In this document: positions 28,885 to 37,829 of the stretch, piece after piece | How the letters are laid out: the number at the start of each line of letters is the position of its first letter | Position numbering within the stretch: the stretch's first letter is position 1 | Assembly (NCBI RefSeq): GCF_030813055.1 | Contig: NZ_JAUSTW010000011.1 | Location: 43,934 to 107,933 of the forward strand | Direction of reading: 5' to 3' | DNA from: Neobacillus ginsengisoli | GTDB taxonomy: Bacteria > Bacillota > Bacilli > Bacillales_B > DSM-18226 | Length of the DNA: 64,000 nucleotides | Notes under the pieces: generated by a model | Database searches by the model: none | What the model was told of the DNA's origin: nothing | Seen by the model: the letters and a program-made list of their open reading frames with translations, nothing else | Translations under genes and position numbers: made by a program

Positions 28885-29874
28885 ATGGAGAAGCTGCTGC
28901 AAGTAGATAATCTTGAAACTGTATTCACGAAGGATAAACAAAAAATTAAAATTTTACATGGTGTTAACTTTCACATTAATAAAGGCGAGGTTATCGGCCT
29001 TGTTGGTGAGTCTGGAAGTGGAAAAAGCATAACATCACTTTCAATCATGAAATTATTCAAAGGGACGAGTGGAGAAATTACCAGCGGCAGGATTCAATTT
29101 AATAATGAGGATTTAGCGAATAAATCCGAAGATGAAATGAGAAAGATTCGCGGGAAACAAATCGCAATGATTTTTCAAGAACCCATGACATCCTTAAATC
29201 CGGTGATGAAAATTGGGGAACAGCTACTGGAGCCAATTCGCCTTCATTTAGGATTAAAAGAGAAAAAGGCACGGGAACATGCGGTCTCAATCTTAAAAAA
29301 GGTAGGCATCCCAAGAGCAGAGGAAATTATGAGTGAGTTTCCGCATCAGTTATCTGGAGGTATGCGTCAAAGAATCATGATTGCAATGGCTATATCCTGT
29401 CATCCTCAGTTACTGATAGCGGATGAGCCGACAACTGCACTTGATGTCACAATCCAAGCACAAATATTAGATTTAATGAAACAGCTTCAACAAAAGGAAA
29501 AAATGTCTGTTCTATTGATTACCCATGATTTAGGTGTTGTCGCAGAAATGTGTGATCGGGTGGTAGTTTTGTACGCAGGAAAAGTGGTTGAAGAGGCTGA
29601 TGTATTCGATTTATTTGAAAGTCCAAAACATCCTTACACAAAAGGACTAATTGGTTCTGTACCAAAGCTTGGTCAGAAAAAGGATAAATTGGATTCCATT
29701 AAAGGAAACGTCCCAGATCCAAGTAATTTGCAAAAAGGATGCAAATTTGCTCCAAGATGTAACGATGCGATGTCTATTTGTATTAAAGAAGAACCACCAG
29801 AAATGAATTTTGAAAATGGCAGGTCTTGTAGTTGTTGGTTGTACAAAGAGGAGAGGGGGCGCATTCGTGTCTAA
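28885..29874 (+). CDS. ABC importer ATPase, DppD/OppD type
   Basis: A 329-residue nucleotide-binding protein with Walker A GESGSGKS, signature LSGGMRQR, Walker B LLIADEPTTALD and H-loop LITHDLG. A C-terminal oligopeptide/dipeptide domain has a four-cysteine cluster region (CKFAPRCNDAMSIC). The ATG at 28885 is preferred to the TTG at 28876. It overlaps the next gene by eight bases. Confidence 0.93.
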   Translation: MEKLLQVDNLETVFTKDKQKIKILHGVNFHINKGEVIGLVGESGSGKSITSLSIMKLFKGTSGEITSGRIQFNNEDLANKSEDEMRKIRGKQIAMIFQEPMTSLNPVMKIGEQLLEPIRLHLGLKEKKAREHAVSILKKVGIPRAEEIMSEFPHQLSGGMRQRIMIAMAISCHPQLLIADEPTTALDVTIQAQILDLMKQLQQKEKMSVLLITHDLGVVAEMCDRVVVLYAGKVVEEADVFDLFESPKHPYTKGLIGSVPKLGQKKDKLDSIKGNVPDPSNLQKGCKFAPRCNDAMSICIKEEPPEMNFENGRSCSCWLYKEERGRIRV

Positions 29875-30835
29875 TACTCTTTTAAAAGTAACTGGGTTAA
29901 AAAAGTCATTTTCCATTCCTGATGGCATGTTTGGAAAGAAGAAAACGTTAAAAGCCGTCCATGATGTATCATTCATGATTCCGGAGGGGAAGACCTTTAG
30001 CCTTGTTGGGGAAAGTGGCTGCGGAAAATCAACAACAGGGAGGTTGATTTCTAGGCTAATTGCACCGAGTCAGGGAGAAATCTGGATTGACGGGGAAGAA
30101 ATTTCGCAAAGAAAGGAATCTCAATTAAAAATAATGAGAAAAAAGGTGCAAATGATTTTCCAGGATCCCTATGCCTCTCTTAATCCTAGAATGAAAGTTC
30201 GCGATATCGTAGCAGAACCACTTGCAATTCATACAAACCTTTCAAAAGCACAACGGTATAAACGGGTATCTGAAATTTTAGAAGTCGTGGGGTTAAGTGA
30301 GTATCATGCCAATCGATACTCTCATGAGTTCAGTGGCGGACAGCGTCAGCGCATTGGCATTGCTCGGGCACTTATCATGAAACCAAAGTTGATTATTGCT
30401 GATGAACCAGTGTCTGCATTAGATGTTTCGATCCAAGCCCAGATCCTTAACCTTTTGAAGGATTTACAATCTGAATTTAACTTAACCTATTTATTTATTT
30501 CACATGATTTAAGTGTTGTTGAGCACATAAGTGACCATATTGGAGTTATGTATTTAGGAACCATTGTGGAGTCTGGTCCGAAGGAGATTTTATTCTCAAA
30601 CCCGCAGCATCCCTATACAAAAGCACTATTGTCATCCATTCCGATTCCGGACCCGAGATTAAGAAGGGAAAGAATTATTTTACAAGGTGATTTACCTAGT
30701 CCGGTTAATCCGCCAACAGGCTGTCGGTTTCATACACGCTGCCCCGTTGCGATGGATATTTGTAAAGTTACGGAACCTTCCGTTAAAAAAGGTGGAACAG
30801 CAGACCATTTTGTTGCTTGTCATTTAGTAGAATAG
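29867..30835 (+). CDS. ABC importer ATPase, DppF/OppF type
   Basis: A 322-residue nucleotide-binding protein with GESGCGKS (Walker A), FSGGQRQR (signature), LIIADEPVSALD (Walker B), FISHDLS and the C-terminal motif GCRFHTRCP. The GTG at 29867, behind GAGGAGAGGGGG, starts inside the end of the dppD-like gene. An upstream in-frame ATG at 29810 lies well inside that gene and is rejected. It completes a five-component importer. Confidence 0.93.
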   Translation: MSNTLLKVTGLKKSFSIPDGMFGKKKTLKAVHDVSFMIPEGKTFSLVGESGCGKSTTGRLISRLIAPSQGEIWIDGEEISQRKESQLKIMRKKVQMIFQDPYASLNPRMKVRDIVAEPLAIHTNLSKAQRYKRVSEILEVVGLSEYHANRYSHEFSGGQRQRIGIARALIMKPKLIIADEPVSALDVSIQAQILNLLKDLQSEFNLTYLFISHDLSVVEHISDHIGVMYLGTIVESGPKEILFSNPQHPYTKALLSSIPIPDPRLRRERIILQGDLPSPVNPPTGCRFHTRCPVAMDICKVTEPSVKKGGTADHFVACHLVE

Positions 30836-30867
30836 TAGTTTTAAAAAAATAATAGGAGTGATTTTTA

Positions 30868-31740
30868 ATGAAAGTAGGATTAAGTACGTACAGTTTGGTT
30901 AGAGAATTAAGAGAAGGTACCATGACGATATTAGATGTCATCCAATGGATTGCTGATCATGGCGGCGAACATATGGAAATCGTCCCATACGGTTATTCTG
31001 TAGTAGATAATGTAGACCTAGCCGATCAAATAAAGGAAAAAGCTGCATCTTTAGGTGTTGAGCTGTCAGCCTATTCTATGCCTGCAAACTTTGTTCAAGA
31101 GACAGAAGAAGCTTTTCATGAAGAAGTGGAACGGTTAAAAAAACATGTTGATATTGTGAATCGTTTAGGTATCAAGATCATGCGTCATGATGTAACGGCA
31201 TTTACTTTACAGCCGGAAGAAATGACGATTCATTATTTTGATAAGCATTTTTCAAAATTAGTAAAAGGATGCCAGCTGCTTGCTGATTATGCAGCACAGC
31301 TCGGTATTACTACCACCATTGAAAATCATGGATTTAATGTACAATCGAGTGATCGTGTCCAACGGGTGATTCATGCCGTGAACCGTGAGAATTTTAAAAC
31401 AACACTTGATGTTGGGAATTTCCTTTGTGTCGATGAAGACCCGCTTGTAGGGGTGAAGAAAAATATTAAATATGCCGCTACTGTTCATTTTAAAGATTTC
31501 TATATTCGTCCTTACTTTGAAAACCCTGGCGATGGAGTTTGGTTTAGGACGGTCAATGAAAACTATTTGCGGGGAGCCATTGTCGGCCATGGAGACCTAA
31601 ATATTCGTGAGATTATGAAATTAGTGAAAAACTCCGGATATGATGGCTATTTAACGGTAGAGTTTGAGGGAATGGAAGATTGTAAAGTCGGCTCTAAAAT
31701 TGGAATGGATAATGTAAGAAGATTATGGGATGAAGTATAG
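30868..31740 (+). CDS. Sugar isomerase/epimerase-like TIM-barrel enzyme
   Basis: A 290-residue protein of the AP-endonuclease-2/xylose-isomerase-like barrel superfamily. Metal-site segments are visible: TTIENHGFNVQ (Glu), TLDVGNFLCVDED (Asp), TVHFKDFYIRP (His) and YLTVEFEGMED (Glu). Members include ketose 3-epimerases, inosose isomerases and hydratases of 3-keto-sugar pathways. Co-location with a Gfo/Idh/MocA dehydrogenase and a second barrel suggests action on an oxidised sugar. The exact reaction cannot be read. The ribosome site is TAGGAGTG. Confidence 0.85.
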   Translation: MKVGLSTYSLVRELREGTMTILDVIQWIADHGGEHMEIVPYGYSVVDNVDLADQIKEKAASLGVELSAYSMPANFVQETEEAFHEEVERLKKHVDIVNRLGIKIMRHDVTAFTLQPEEMTIHYFDKHFSKLVKGCQLLADYAAQLGITTTIENHGFNVQSSDRVQRVIHAVNRENFKTTLDVGNFLCVDEDPLVGVKKNIKYAATVHFKDFYIRPYFENPGDGVWFRTVNENYLRGAIVGHGDLNIREIMKLVKNSGYDGYLTVEFEGMEDCKVGSKIGMDNVRRLWDEV

Positions 31741-31770
31741 TCATCGAATAATACTATGTTGAAAGGATGA

Positions 31771-32835
31771 ATGAATTTGGATCTTTTACGAGTTTGTGTG
31801 GTTGGCACCGGTTCGATTTCTGATATGCATTTTCAATCATTTGCGAACAACCCAAATGCCATTTTATATGGAGTATATGATTATTCACAAGAAAGAGCGG
31901 AAGAAAAGTCAAAGAAATATGGAATAGAAAAGGTGTATGCCTCTTTGGAAGAGGTTTTTCATGACCCTCATGTAGATGCAGTCAGTATTTGCACCTGGAA
32001 TAATACCCATGCTGAAATTTCCATTGGTGCCTTAAAAGGCGGCAAACATGTTTTGGTTGAAAAACCACTGTCTATGACTGTAGAAGAAGCATTAAAGGTG
32101 GAGGAAGCAACACGAAAATATAATAAAACATTACAGGTTGGCTTCGTGAGGAGATTTGCAACGAACGCGAAGCTATTAAAATCCTTTATTGATCATGGAA
32201 AGTTAGGAGAAATCTATTATGCCAAAGCCTCGTGTCTACGTCGGTTGGGGAATCCAGGAGGATGGTTTGCTGATAAAGAACGCTCTGGAGGTGGCCCATT
32301 AATTGATCTTGGCGTACATATTATTGATATTTGTTGGTATTTAATGGGGCGTCCAAAGGTGAAATCCATCTCAGGGAACACCTATCGGAAACTAGGAAAC
32401 CGTGGAAACATAGAGAATTTACGTTTTTATAAAGCAGCAGACTATGATAATGGAAAAAATACCGTGGAAGATTTAGCAAATGCCCTCATTACATTTGAGA
32501 ATGGTGCTTCATTGCTAGTAGATGTTTCTTTTACTTTACATGCACAGAAAGATGAAATTCAGGTAAAATTATACGGGACTAAAGGCGGAGCTGAATTAGA
32601 ACCGGAGTTAGTTTTAATTAGTGAAGAAAATGACACCATTCTGAATGTTCACCCACAAATTGATCATCTCACATTTGATTTTTCCAATGCATTTCAAAAT
32701 GAAATTGATTCGTTTGTGACAAGCTGCTTAACGGGCACAAAACCAGTAGCACCTATTGAAGATGGTGTTGAAATCATGAAAATTTTAGCTGGTATTTATG
32801 AAGCCTCAGAAAAGAAGTGCGAGGTGACATTTTAA
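31771..32835 (+). CDS. Gfo/Idh/MocA family oxidoreductase
   Basis: A 354-residue NAD(P)-dependent dehydrogenase. The N-terminal Rossmann fold starts RVCVVGTGSISDMHFQSF, followed by CTWNNTHAEISIGALKGGKH and the EKPLSM motif carrying the conserved lysine. The C-terminal half has GGPLIDLGVHIIDICWYLMG with the catalytic Asp/His. Family members oxidise sugars or inositols, frequently at C3. It is placed exactly between two TIM-barrel isomerase-like genes (four bases to the next), consistent with an oxidation-isomerisation sequence. Confidence 0.88.
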   Translation: MNLDLLRVCVVGTGSISDMHFQSFANNPNAILYGVYDYSQERAEEKSKKYGIEKVYASLEEVFHDPHVDAVSICTWNNTHAEISIGALKGGKHVLVEKPLSMTVEEALKVEEATRKYNKTLQVGFVRRFATNAKLLKSFIDHGKLGEIYYAKASCLRRLGNPGGWFADKERSGGGPLIDLGVHIIDICWYLMGRPKVKSISGNTYRKLGNRGNIENLRFYKAADYDNGKNTVEDLANALITFENGASLLVDVSFTLHAQKDEIQVKLYGTKGGAELEPELVLISEENDTILNVHPQIDHLTFDFSNAFQNEIDSFVTSCLTGTKPVAPIEDGVEIMKILAGIYEASEKKCEVTF

Positions 32836-32838
32836 CCA

Positions 32839-33726
32839 ATGAATCGTATAAAAGTTAACAATAAAATTGGTGTAATTGTTGATAGTCTTCGATTACCACT
32901 CCGGGAAGGACTAAAAGCAGTAAAAGATATGGGAGCTGATGGTGTTCAAATCTATGCTGTTTACGGTGAAATGGCACCTGAAAATATAAGTGCTATTTTA
33001 CGTAAGGAGCTAAAAGCTTATATTGAGTCACTAGGATTAGAAATCTCGGCACTTTGTGGTGATTTAGGAGGTCACGGGTTCCAGGACCTCCATCAGAACC
33101 GAGAGAAAATTGAAAAATCTAAACGGATTTTGGATCTCGCGGTGGAACTTGGGACCAAAATCGTAACGACTCATATCGGTATGATTCCGGAAGAAAAGAA
33201 AAGTCCAATTTATGAAGCCATGCAAATAGCTTGTGAGGAGCTAGGGGTTTATGCAAAAAGTATGAATGCATACTTTGCAATCGAAACGGGTCCTGAAACC
33301 GCTTCAAGATTAAAAGACTTTTTGGATAGCTTAAGTACCAATGGTGTCTCAGTCAATTTTGACCCAGCCAATATGGTGATGGTAACGGGTGATGATCCTG
33401 TAGAAGGTGTAAATCTCCTCAAAGATTATATTGTCCACACCCATGTGAAGGATGGGATCCGGTTAAAACCAGTAGATCCTCGTAATGTCTACGGGGCCCT
33501 AGGCTATGGAGGCGGTACTGACCATGAAAAAATCGCCCAAATGGTAGCCTCTGGTGAGTATTTTAGAGAATTGCCGCTTGGCAAGGGAGTGGTTGATTTT
33601 CCCCGATACTTTGCGGCCTTACAAGAAATCCATTATGACGGTTATTTAACGATTGAGCGAGAAGTTAACACGAACCCAGTCAAAGATATCTCTGAGGCGA
33701 TAGAATTTATTAAAACATTCAAATAA
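32839..33726 (+). CDS. Second sugar isomerase/epimerase-like TIM-barrel enzyme
   Basis: A 295-residue AP-endonuclease-2-type barrel, divergent from the one at 30868. Candidate metal ligands lie in YFAIETGPE, VNFDPANMVMV, IVHTHVKDG and LTIEREV. It begins three bases after the oxidoreductase stop, so the two are translationally linked. A terminator-like hairpin follows at 33759. Substrate unknown; paired barrels around a dehydrogenase recur in catabolic loci for keto-sugars and inositol-like compounds. Confidence 0.85.
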   Translation: MNRIKVNNKIGVIVDSLRLPLREGLKAVKDMGADGVQIYAVYGEMAPENISAILRKELKAYIESLGLEISALCGDLGGHGFQDLHQNREKIEKSKRILDLAVELGTKIVTTHIGMIPEEKKSPIYEAMQIACEELGVYAKSMNAYFAIETGPETASRLKDFLDSLSTNGVSVNFDPANMVMVTGDDPVEGVNLLKDYIVHTHVKDGIRLKPVDPRNVYGALGYGGGTDHEKIAQMVASGEYFRELPLGKGVVDFPRYFAALQEIHYDGYLTIEREVNTNPVKDISEAIEFIKTFK

Positions 33727-33758
33727 GATATAAACCCGTGATTTTAGCTATCATAGCG

Positions 33759-33805
33759 CATCCTATGAGGAGAACCCAATTCTCTCTCTAGGATGTTACT
33801 TTTAA
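33759..33805 (+). terminator. Terminator-like hairpin after the isomerase gene
   Basis: CATCCTA and TAGGATG with inner GAGGAGAA/TTCTCTCTC pairing form the stem, followed by a T-rich run. It separates the enzyme/transport genes from the ROK regulator. Confidence 0.6.
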
Positions 33806-33812
33806 AAAATGA

Positions 33813-33842
33813 TGTTAGTTCTTTCTTATGTGAGAATTAACA
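33813..33842. promoter_or_regulatory. Candidate ROK operator (inverted repeat)
   Basis: TGTTAGTTCT and AGAATTAACA are an inverted repeat with one mismatch, spaced by ten bases. It lies 55 bases upstream of the ROK gene, where an autoregulatory site would be expected. It may also be a simple hairpin. Confidence 0.35.
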
Positions 33843-33896
33843 TGATTTTTTAAGGAGATTTTTCAAAATTATTACTTAAAAAAAGGATGTAATGGA

Positions 33897-35051
33897 ATGG
33901 AAAAACAAGATCAACTTTTAATGAAAAAGCAGAACAAGAACTTAGTCCTTGAAATTATCAAAAACCAATCTCCTATTTCTAGAATGGAAATTGCGAAAGT
34001 AACTGGAATGAGCCCAACATCCATTACCAGAATCGTTAATGAGTTACATTTACAAGGATTTGTGAGAGAAACGGAATTAGTTACTTCTGGAGTAGGAAGA
34101 AAGGCTGTATTACTTGATGTCTGTGGTGATGTTCTTTATACAGTTGGTGTAGAAATCGATAAATTAATTATCAAGATAGGTATCGTAAATTACGTAGGGG
34201 AAATTGTTGCATGGAAGGGTATTCCCAGAGACGTCTCTGAGAGTTACTATGAAACGCTTGAAAAAGTGAATGTGAATGTAAAGGAATTGATTTCTAAAAA
34301 TTGTATCCTTAATAAAAGAATTATTGGGATAGGGGTAGGAATACCAGGCTCTATTGATTATAAAAATGGCGTTGTAAAGGTATCGGATCAACTAAAATGG
34401 AAAAATGTAAATATTGCTAAAGACCTTAAACAACTAACCGCATTCGATGTCATGATCGACAATGAATTAAAAATGAAGATAGTGGCTGAGAATTCTAAGG
34501 GAATCGCAAAGGATTCTCAAAATGCGGTCCTTGTCGGGATTGGATCGGGTATCGGTTCTGCTATTATTCTTAATGGAGAAATCTACCGTGGGGATTCCAA
34601 TAATGCAGGGGAAATCGGTCATACGGTTATTGATCCGACTGGAAATGTATGCAATTGCGGGAAAATAGGCTGCCTTGCAACCTATATATCCGAAGGGGCT
34701 CTTATCGATGATAGCAGGAAAGTAAAGGAGATTGACACTATTGATGATGTATTTGATTCCTACCGAAATGGCGAGTCATGGGCAATCAATATTATGGATC
34801 GAACATCGACCTACATAGCTCTTGCGATTAGCAATATATTATGTCTTTACAATCCAGAGGTCATTATTCTGAGTGGAAATACCATTGAAAAACTTCCTGA
34901 AATTAAAGAACCGATCAAACAGAAATGTGAATTATATATTTGGGAACCATTAAAAGAAAGAATCAAAATTGCCTTTTCGCAGTTAGGTGATCGTGGGGTT
35001 GTACTTGGTGCAGCGATTCAGGCGCAAAATCTAATGCTAGATTTAGAGTAG
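33897..35051 (+). CDS. ROK-family transcriptional regulator
   Basis: A 384-residue NagC/XylR-type protein. The N-terminal winged helix (~10-70) contains ISRMEIAKVTGMSPTSITRIVNEL. The ROK sugar-kinase fold follows, with the GIGSGIGSAIILNGEIYRG phosphate-binding region and the zinc cluster CNCGKIGCLATYIS. It probably represses the adjacent catabolic genes until a sugar or amino-sugar ligand binds. It has its own upstream hairpin and start region, so it can be expressed separately. Confidence 0.88.
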   Translation: MEKQDQLLMKKQNKNLVLEIIKNQSPISRMEIAKVTGMSPTSITRIVNELHLQGFVRETELVTSGVGRKAVLLDVCGDVLYTVGVEIDKLIIKIGIVNYVGEIVAWKGIPRDVSESYYETLEKVNVNVKELISKNCILNKRIIGIGVGIPGSIDYKNGVVKVSDQLKWKNVNIAKDLKQLTAFDVMIDNELKMKIVAENSKGIAKDSQNAVLVGIGSGIGSAIILNGEIYRGDSNNAGEIGHTVIDPTGNVCNCGKIGCLATYISEGALIDDSRKVKEIDTIDDVFDSYRNGESWAINIMDRTSTYIALAISNILCLYNPEVIILSGNTIEKLPEIKEPIKQKCELYIWEPLKERIKIAFSQLGDRGVVLGAAIQAQNLMLDLE

Positions 35052-35087
35052 TTAGTGATTTTTTTTAACAAGAGGAGATGTAGATTC

Positions 35088-36125
35088 ATGAATTCAGTAC
35101 CCTTAGTGGAGGAAACAAGAGCGGGATTAATTGAAAATATTCATTCAGGAATGATTTGCGGAGTAAATGAAAAATTAGAAACTGTATACCATGTGGGAAA
35201 TCAGGAGCATTACACGTATTATCGGTCTGCTGCCAAGCCGATCCAAGCGTTACCCGTATTTCTATTGAATGTTATAACTAAATACGGTTTAACAAGGGAA
35301 GAAGCGGCTCTGTTTACAGCTTCTCACAGAGGTGAAACCTGTCATATAGCTGCTCTTGAATCGATGTTGAAGAAATTACCAGTCAATGAAGACGAATTAT
35401 TTTGTCCTTATTCATATCCTTTAAATGTGGAACCGAGAGAGGAAATGTTAAGAAGAAACAAGGAAAAAAGAAAGCTTTACCATAACTGTTCAGGTAAACA
35501 TATGGGTTTTATCACAGTTTGCCGTGAACTAGGGTATCCTATTGAAGGATATTGGGAAGTGGATCATCCGCTCCAACAACAAATATTGAATATTCTTTCG
35601 AGGTTATCTGAAGTTCCCATTTCTGAGATTAAAATTGGAAAAGACGGCTGCGGTGTCCCTGTTTTTGCGATTCCATTAAAGAAAATGGCCATGACCTACC
35701 TAAAATTAGCTTGTCCAGATTTAATTAAGGACCCATTATTGCAAAAAACAGTTACTCAAATGATTAGCATTATGAATGAGCATCCAATTATGGTTGCTTC
35801 CGAGCAATTTATTTGTTCCCTATTGCTTCAAGATCAAAATATCGTGGCAAAAGGCGGAGCGCAGGGGGTCTATTGCTTCGGTTTGAAGAAGGAAAGACTT
35901 GGATTTTCCTTAAAAGTGTTAAATGGTTCAGAAGAGGTCTGGCCTATCATCGTAGCCGCTATTCTTGAACAAATTGGTTATAAAAATAAAGATACAATTA
36001 ATAGTTTAAGAGCTTTAAAACCATATATCATTAAAAATGATGCAGGGGCTGAAGTTGGGACGGTTTATGAAAGGTTCTTGCTTATAGGAGCACATGATGA
36101 ACCTGCAAGTAATCAGGAGATTTGA
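35088..36125 (+). CDS. Class-3 type L-asparaginase (Asparaginase_II family)
   Basis: A 345-residue protein of the family typified by the Rhizobium etli ReAV asparaginase, unrelated to AnsA/AnsB. The expected Ser-xx-Lys is S47-A-A-K50 in YRSAAKPIQ, a second lysine lies in HNCSGKHMG with its zinc-type cysteine, and another cysteine in DGCGVP. It should hydrolyse L-asparagine or a related amide. Its place behind a ROK regulator and sugar enzymes is unusual and suggests an N-linked (asparagine-bearing) substrate. ATG at 35088 with AAGAGGAGATG upstream; an earlier ATG at 35055 is rejected. Confidence 0.85.
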   Translation: MNSVPLVEETRAGLIENIHSGMICGVNEKLETVYHVGNQEHYTYYRSAAKPIQALPVFLLNVITKYGLTREEAALFTASHRGETCHIAALESMLKKLPVNEDELFCPYSYPLNVEPREEMLRRNKEKRKLYHNCSGKHMGFITVCRELGYPIEGYWEVDHPLQQQILNILSRLSEVPISEIKIGKDGCGVPVFAIPLKKMAMTYLKLACPDLIKDPLLQKTVTQMISIMNEHPIMVASEQFICSLLLQDQNIVAKGGAQGVYCFGLKKERLGFSLKVLNGSEEVWPIIVAAILEQIGYKNKDTINSLRALKPYIIKNDAGAEVGTVYERFLLIGAHDEPASNQEI

Positions 36126-36181
36126 TATGAGTTGGTGGTTTCTAGAGTTTTCATTGAGTAGTATCTACAAGGTGGGTGTTT

Positions 36182-36829
36182 ATGCTAAAAGAAGTTTGTG
36201 TAGAAAATTTTACATTGGTTCCTGAGGCTATTGCAAGGGGGGCTCGTCGCATTGAGCTTTGTGACAACCTATCTGTAGGCGGCACCACAGTTAGTCATGG
36301 GGTGGCTGCAAAAACCATTCAATACTGTAAAAGCAAAAATATTAAGGTTATGACAATGATCAGACCTAGAGGTGGAAGCTTTATTTATAATAAAGAAGAA
36401 ATAGAGATTATGCAGAATGATATTGCTCATTTCAAACAGTTGGGGACAGATGGAGTGGTGCTGGGCTGCTTAGCTGATTCAGGGTGGATTGATGAGGTTG
36501 CAATGCTTTTACTTCTAGAATTAGCAAAAGGACTGGATATCACCTTTCACATGGCGTTTGATCAGATCAAGCCCGAATATCAGGTTGAAGCGATTGATTG
36601 GCTTGTTAAACATGGTGTGAATCGGATTTTAACTCACGGAGGACCGATGGATTCCCCGATTGAAGATAACCTGATCCGGTTGAAGGAATATGTAGATTAT
36701 GCTGCAGGCAGAATAATGATCCTGCCTGGCGGGAACATCACAGAAAAGAACCTAAATGAAATTGCAACGAAATTAAATATTAGAGAAGCTCATGGGACAA
36801 AAATAGTAGGGGAACTCTTAACTAGGTAA
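36182..36829 (+). CDS. CutC family protein
   Basis: A 215-residue TIM-barrel protein with the CutC landmarks ARRIELCDNLSVGGTTVS, MTMIRPRGGSFIYN, DGVVLGCL, TFHMAFDQ, GVNRILTHGG and ILPGGNIT. CutC is traditionally linked to copper homeostasis, but that role is disputed. Here the context is catabolic, with no copper genes nearby, so an enzymatic role in the sugar/amino-acid pathway seems likelier. It is the last intact gene of the run, and a terminator follows. The ATG at 36182 follows AAGGTGGG. Confidence 0.85.
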   Translation: MLKEVCVENFTLVPEAIARGARRIELCDNLSVGGTTVSHGVAAKTIQYCKSKNIKVMTMIRPRGGSFIYNKEEIEIMQNDIAHFKQLGTDGVVLGCLADSGWIDEVAMLLLLELAKGLDITFHMAFDQIKPEYQVEAIDWLVKHGVNRILTHGGPMDSPIEDNLIRLKEYVDYAAGRIMILPGGNITEKNLNEIATKLNIREAHGTKIVGELLTR

Positions 36830-36957
36830 GATATTTCAATTCATTGTCACCGTCCCATTATTGTTATTTCAGGTTCAGGGGAGGAATCGGAGATCCTATA
36901 TTTGTCCAGACAAGATTTTAATAATAATGAAAAAAGCTAAAGGCTTTTCGGCAATCT

Positions 36958-36990
36958 AAAAGGAGAGGATACGCTCTCCTTTTTCTATTT
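36958..36990 (+). terminator. Terminator of the CutC-end operon
   Basis: AAAGGAGAG and CTCTCCTTT with a short loop are followed by TTCTATTTT. Confidence 0.8.
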
Positions 36991-37246
36991 TAAAAATATT
37001 TTAATATGTTTACATACTAAGTTTGTTTAGTTGAATCCCAGCCATTTCTTACACTATCTATTTATGAGCAAGAGAAGAATAAAAACTACTTAAATCAGTC
37101 ATTATTATAATCCATGTTGCTTGAAACTATCTTTATGAAAATGGACTATTTTTAGAATCACTGAAAAATCTTTATGACTTAAAGATTCTCTATTGCTACT
37201 TGAAGAGGGATTTTTTATTGTTAACATTATAGTATTTATGATAAAA

Positions 37247-37262
37247 ATGATAGCGTTTTCGA
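37247..37262 (+). promoter_or_regulatory. cre-like site upstream of the alpha-mannosidase relic
   Basis: ATGATAGCGTTTTCGA matches the catabolite-responsive element WTGNNARCGNWWWCAW at 15 of 16 positions. It lies 35 bases before the dead GH38 start, where CcpA would repress in glucose. Confidence 0.6.
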
Positions 37263-37296
37263 GTTGCTATAAAACAAATGAAGGAGGGGAAGCTTT

Positions 37297-37829
37297 GTGA
37301 CGAAGACTGCTCATATTATATCCTATTCACACTGGGACAGAGAGTGGTATTTATCCTTTGAGAAACATTGCTAATACTTCATTCGGCTTATGAATAATCT
37401 AATCGAGCAGTTCGAAAAGGATGGAAATCTATTTAAATCGTTTCACCTGGATGGTCAAACAGTTCTTCTAGAAGATTATTTCGAGGTTCATCCGGAAAAG
37501 CGGGCGATTGTCAAAAAGCTAATTGAAGAAAAAAACTATATATAGACTGGTATGTTCTACAGGATGCTTTTTTAACAAGCTCAGAATCAAATGTCCGGAA
37601 CTTATTAATTGGAATGAACGAGGCAAAATCCTATGGGCATGTATCAAAGTTGGGGTATTTTCCCGATACGTTTGGGATTTATGGGCAAGCGCCACAGCTA
37701 TTAAAACAAGCGGGTATCGATATAGCAGCATTTGGACGGGGGGTTAAACCTACCGGGTTTAATAACACAGTTTCAGACTCGCCGTCGTTTGAGTCACCTT
37801 TTTCCAAAATGGTTTGGAAATCTCACTAA
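37297..37829 (+). pseudogene. Decayed GH38 alpha-mannosidase
   Basis: A GTG with GGAGGGGAAG upstream begins TKTAHIISYSHWDREWYLSFE, the GH38 N-terminus including the zinc-ligand H-W-D. A stop interrupts at ~37372, a frame change comes at ~37543, and the reading continues as DWYVLQDAFLTSSESNVRNL, SYGHVSKLGYFPDTFGIYGQ and GVKPTGFNNT. After about residue 175 the homology ends. The full family is about 850-1050 residues, so most is lost. It follows the ROK/asparaginase/CutC genes and hints that mannose-rich glycans were once a substrate. Confidence 0.8.

Noticed and set aside
33119..33307. Short minus-strand ORF inside the second isomerase gene
   Set aside because: Shadow frame without a ribosome site.
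37523..37747. Two or three overlapping short plus-strand ORFs as separate genes
   Set aside because: They are frames of one decayed GH38 alpha-mannosidase.
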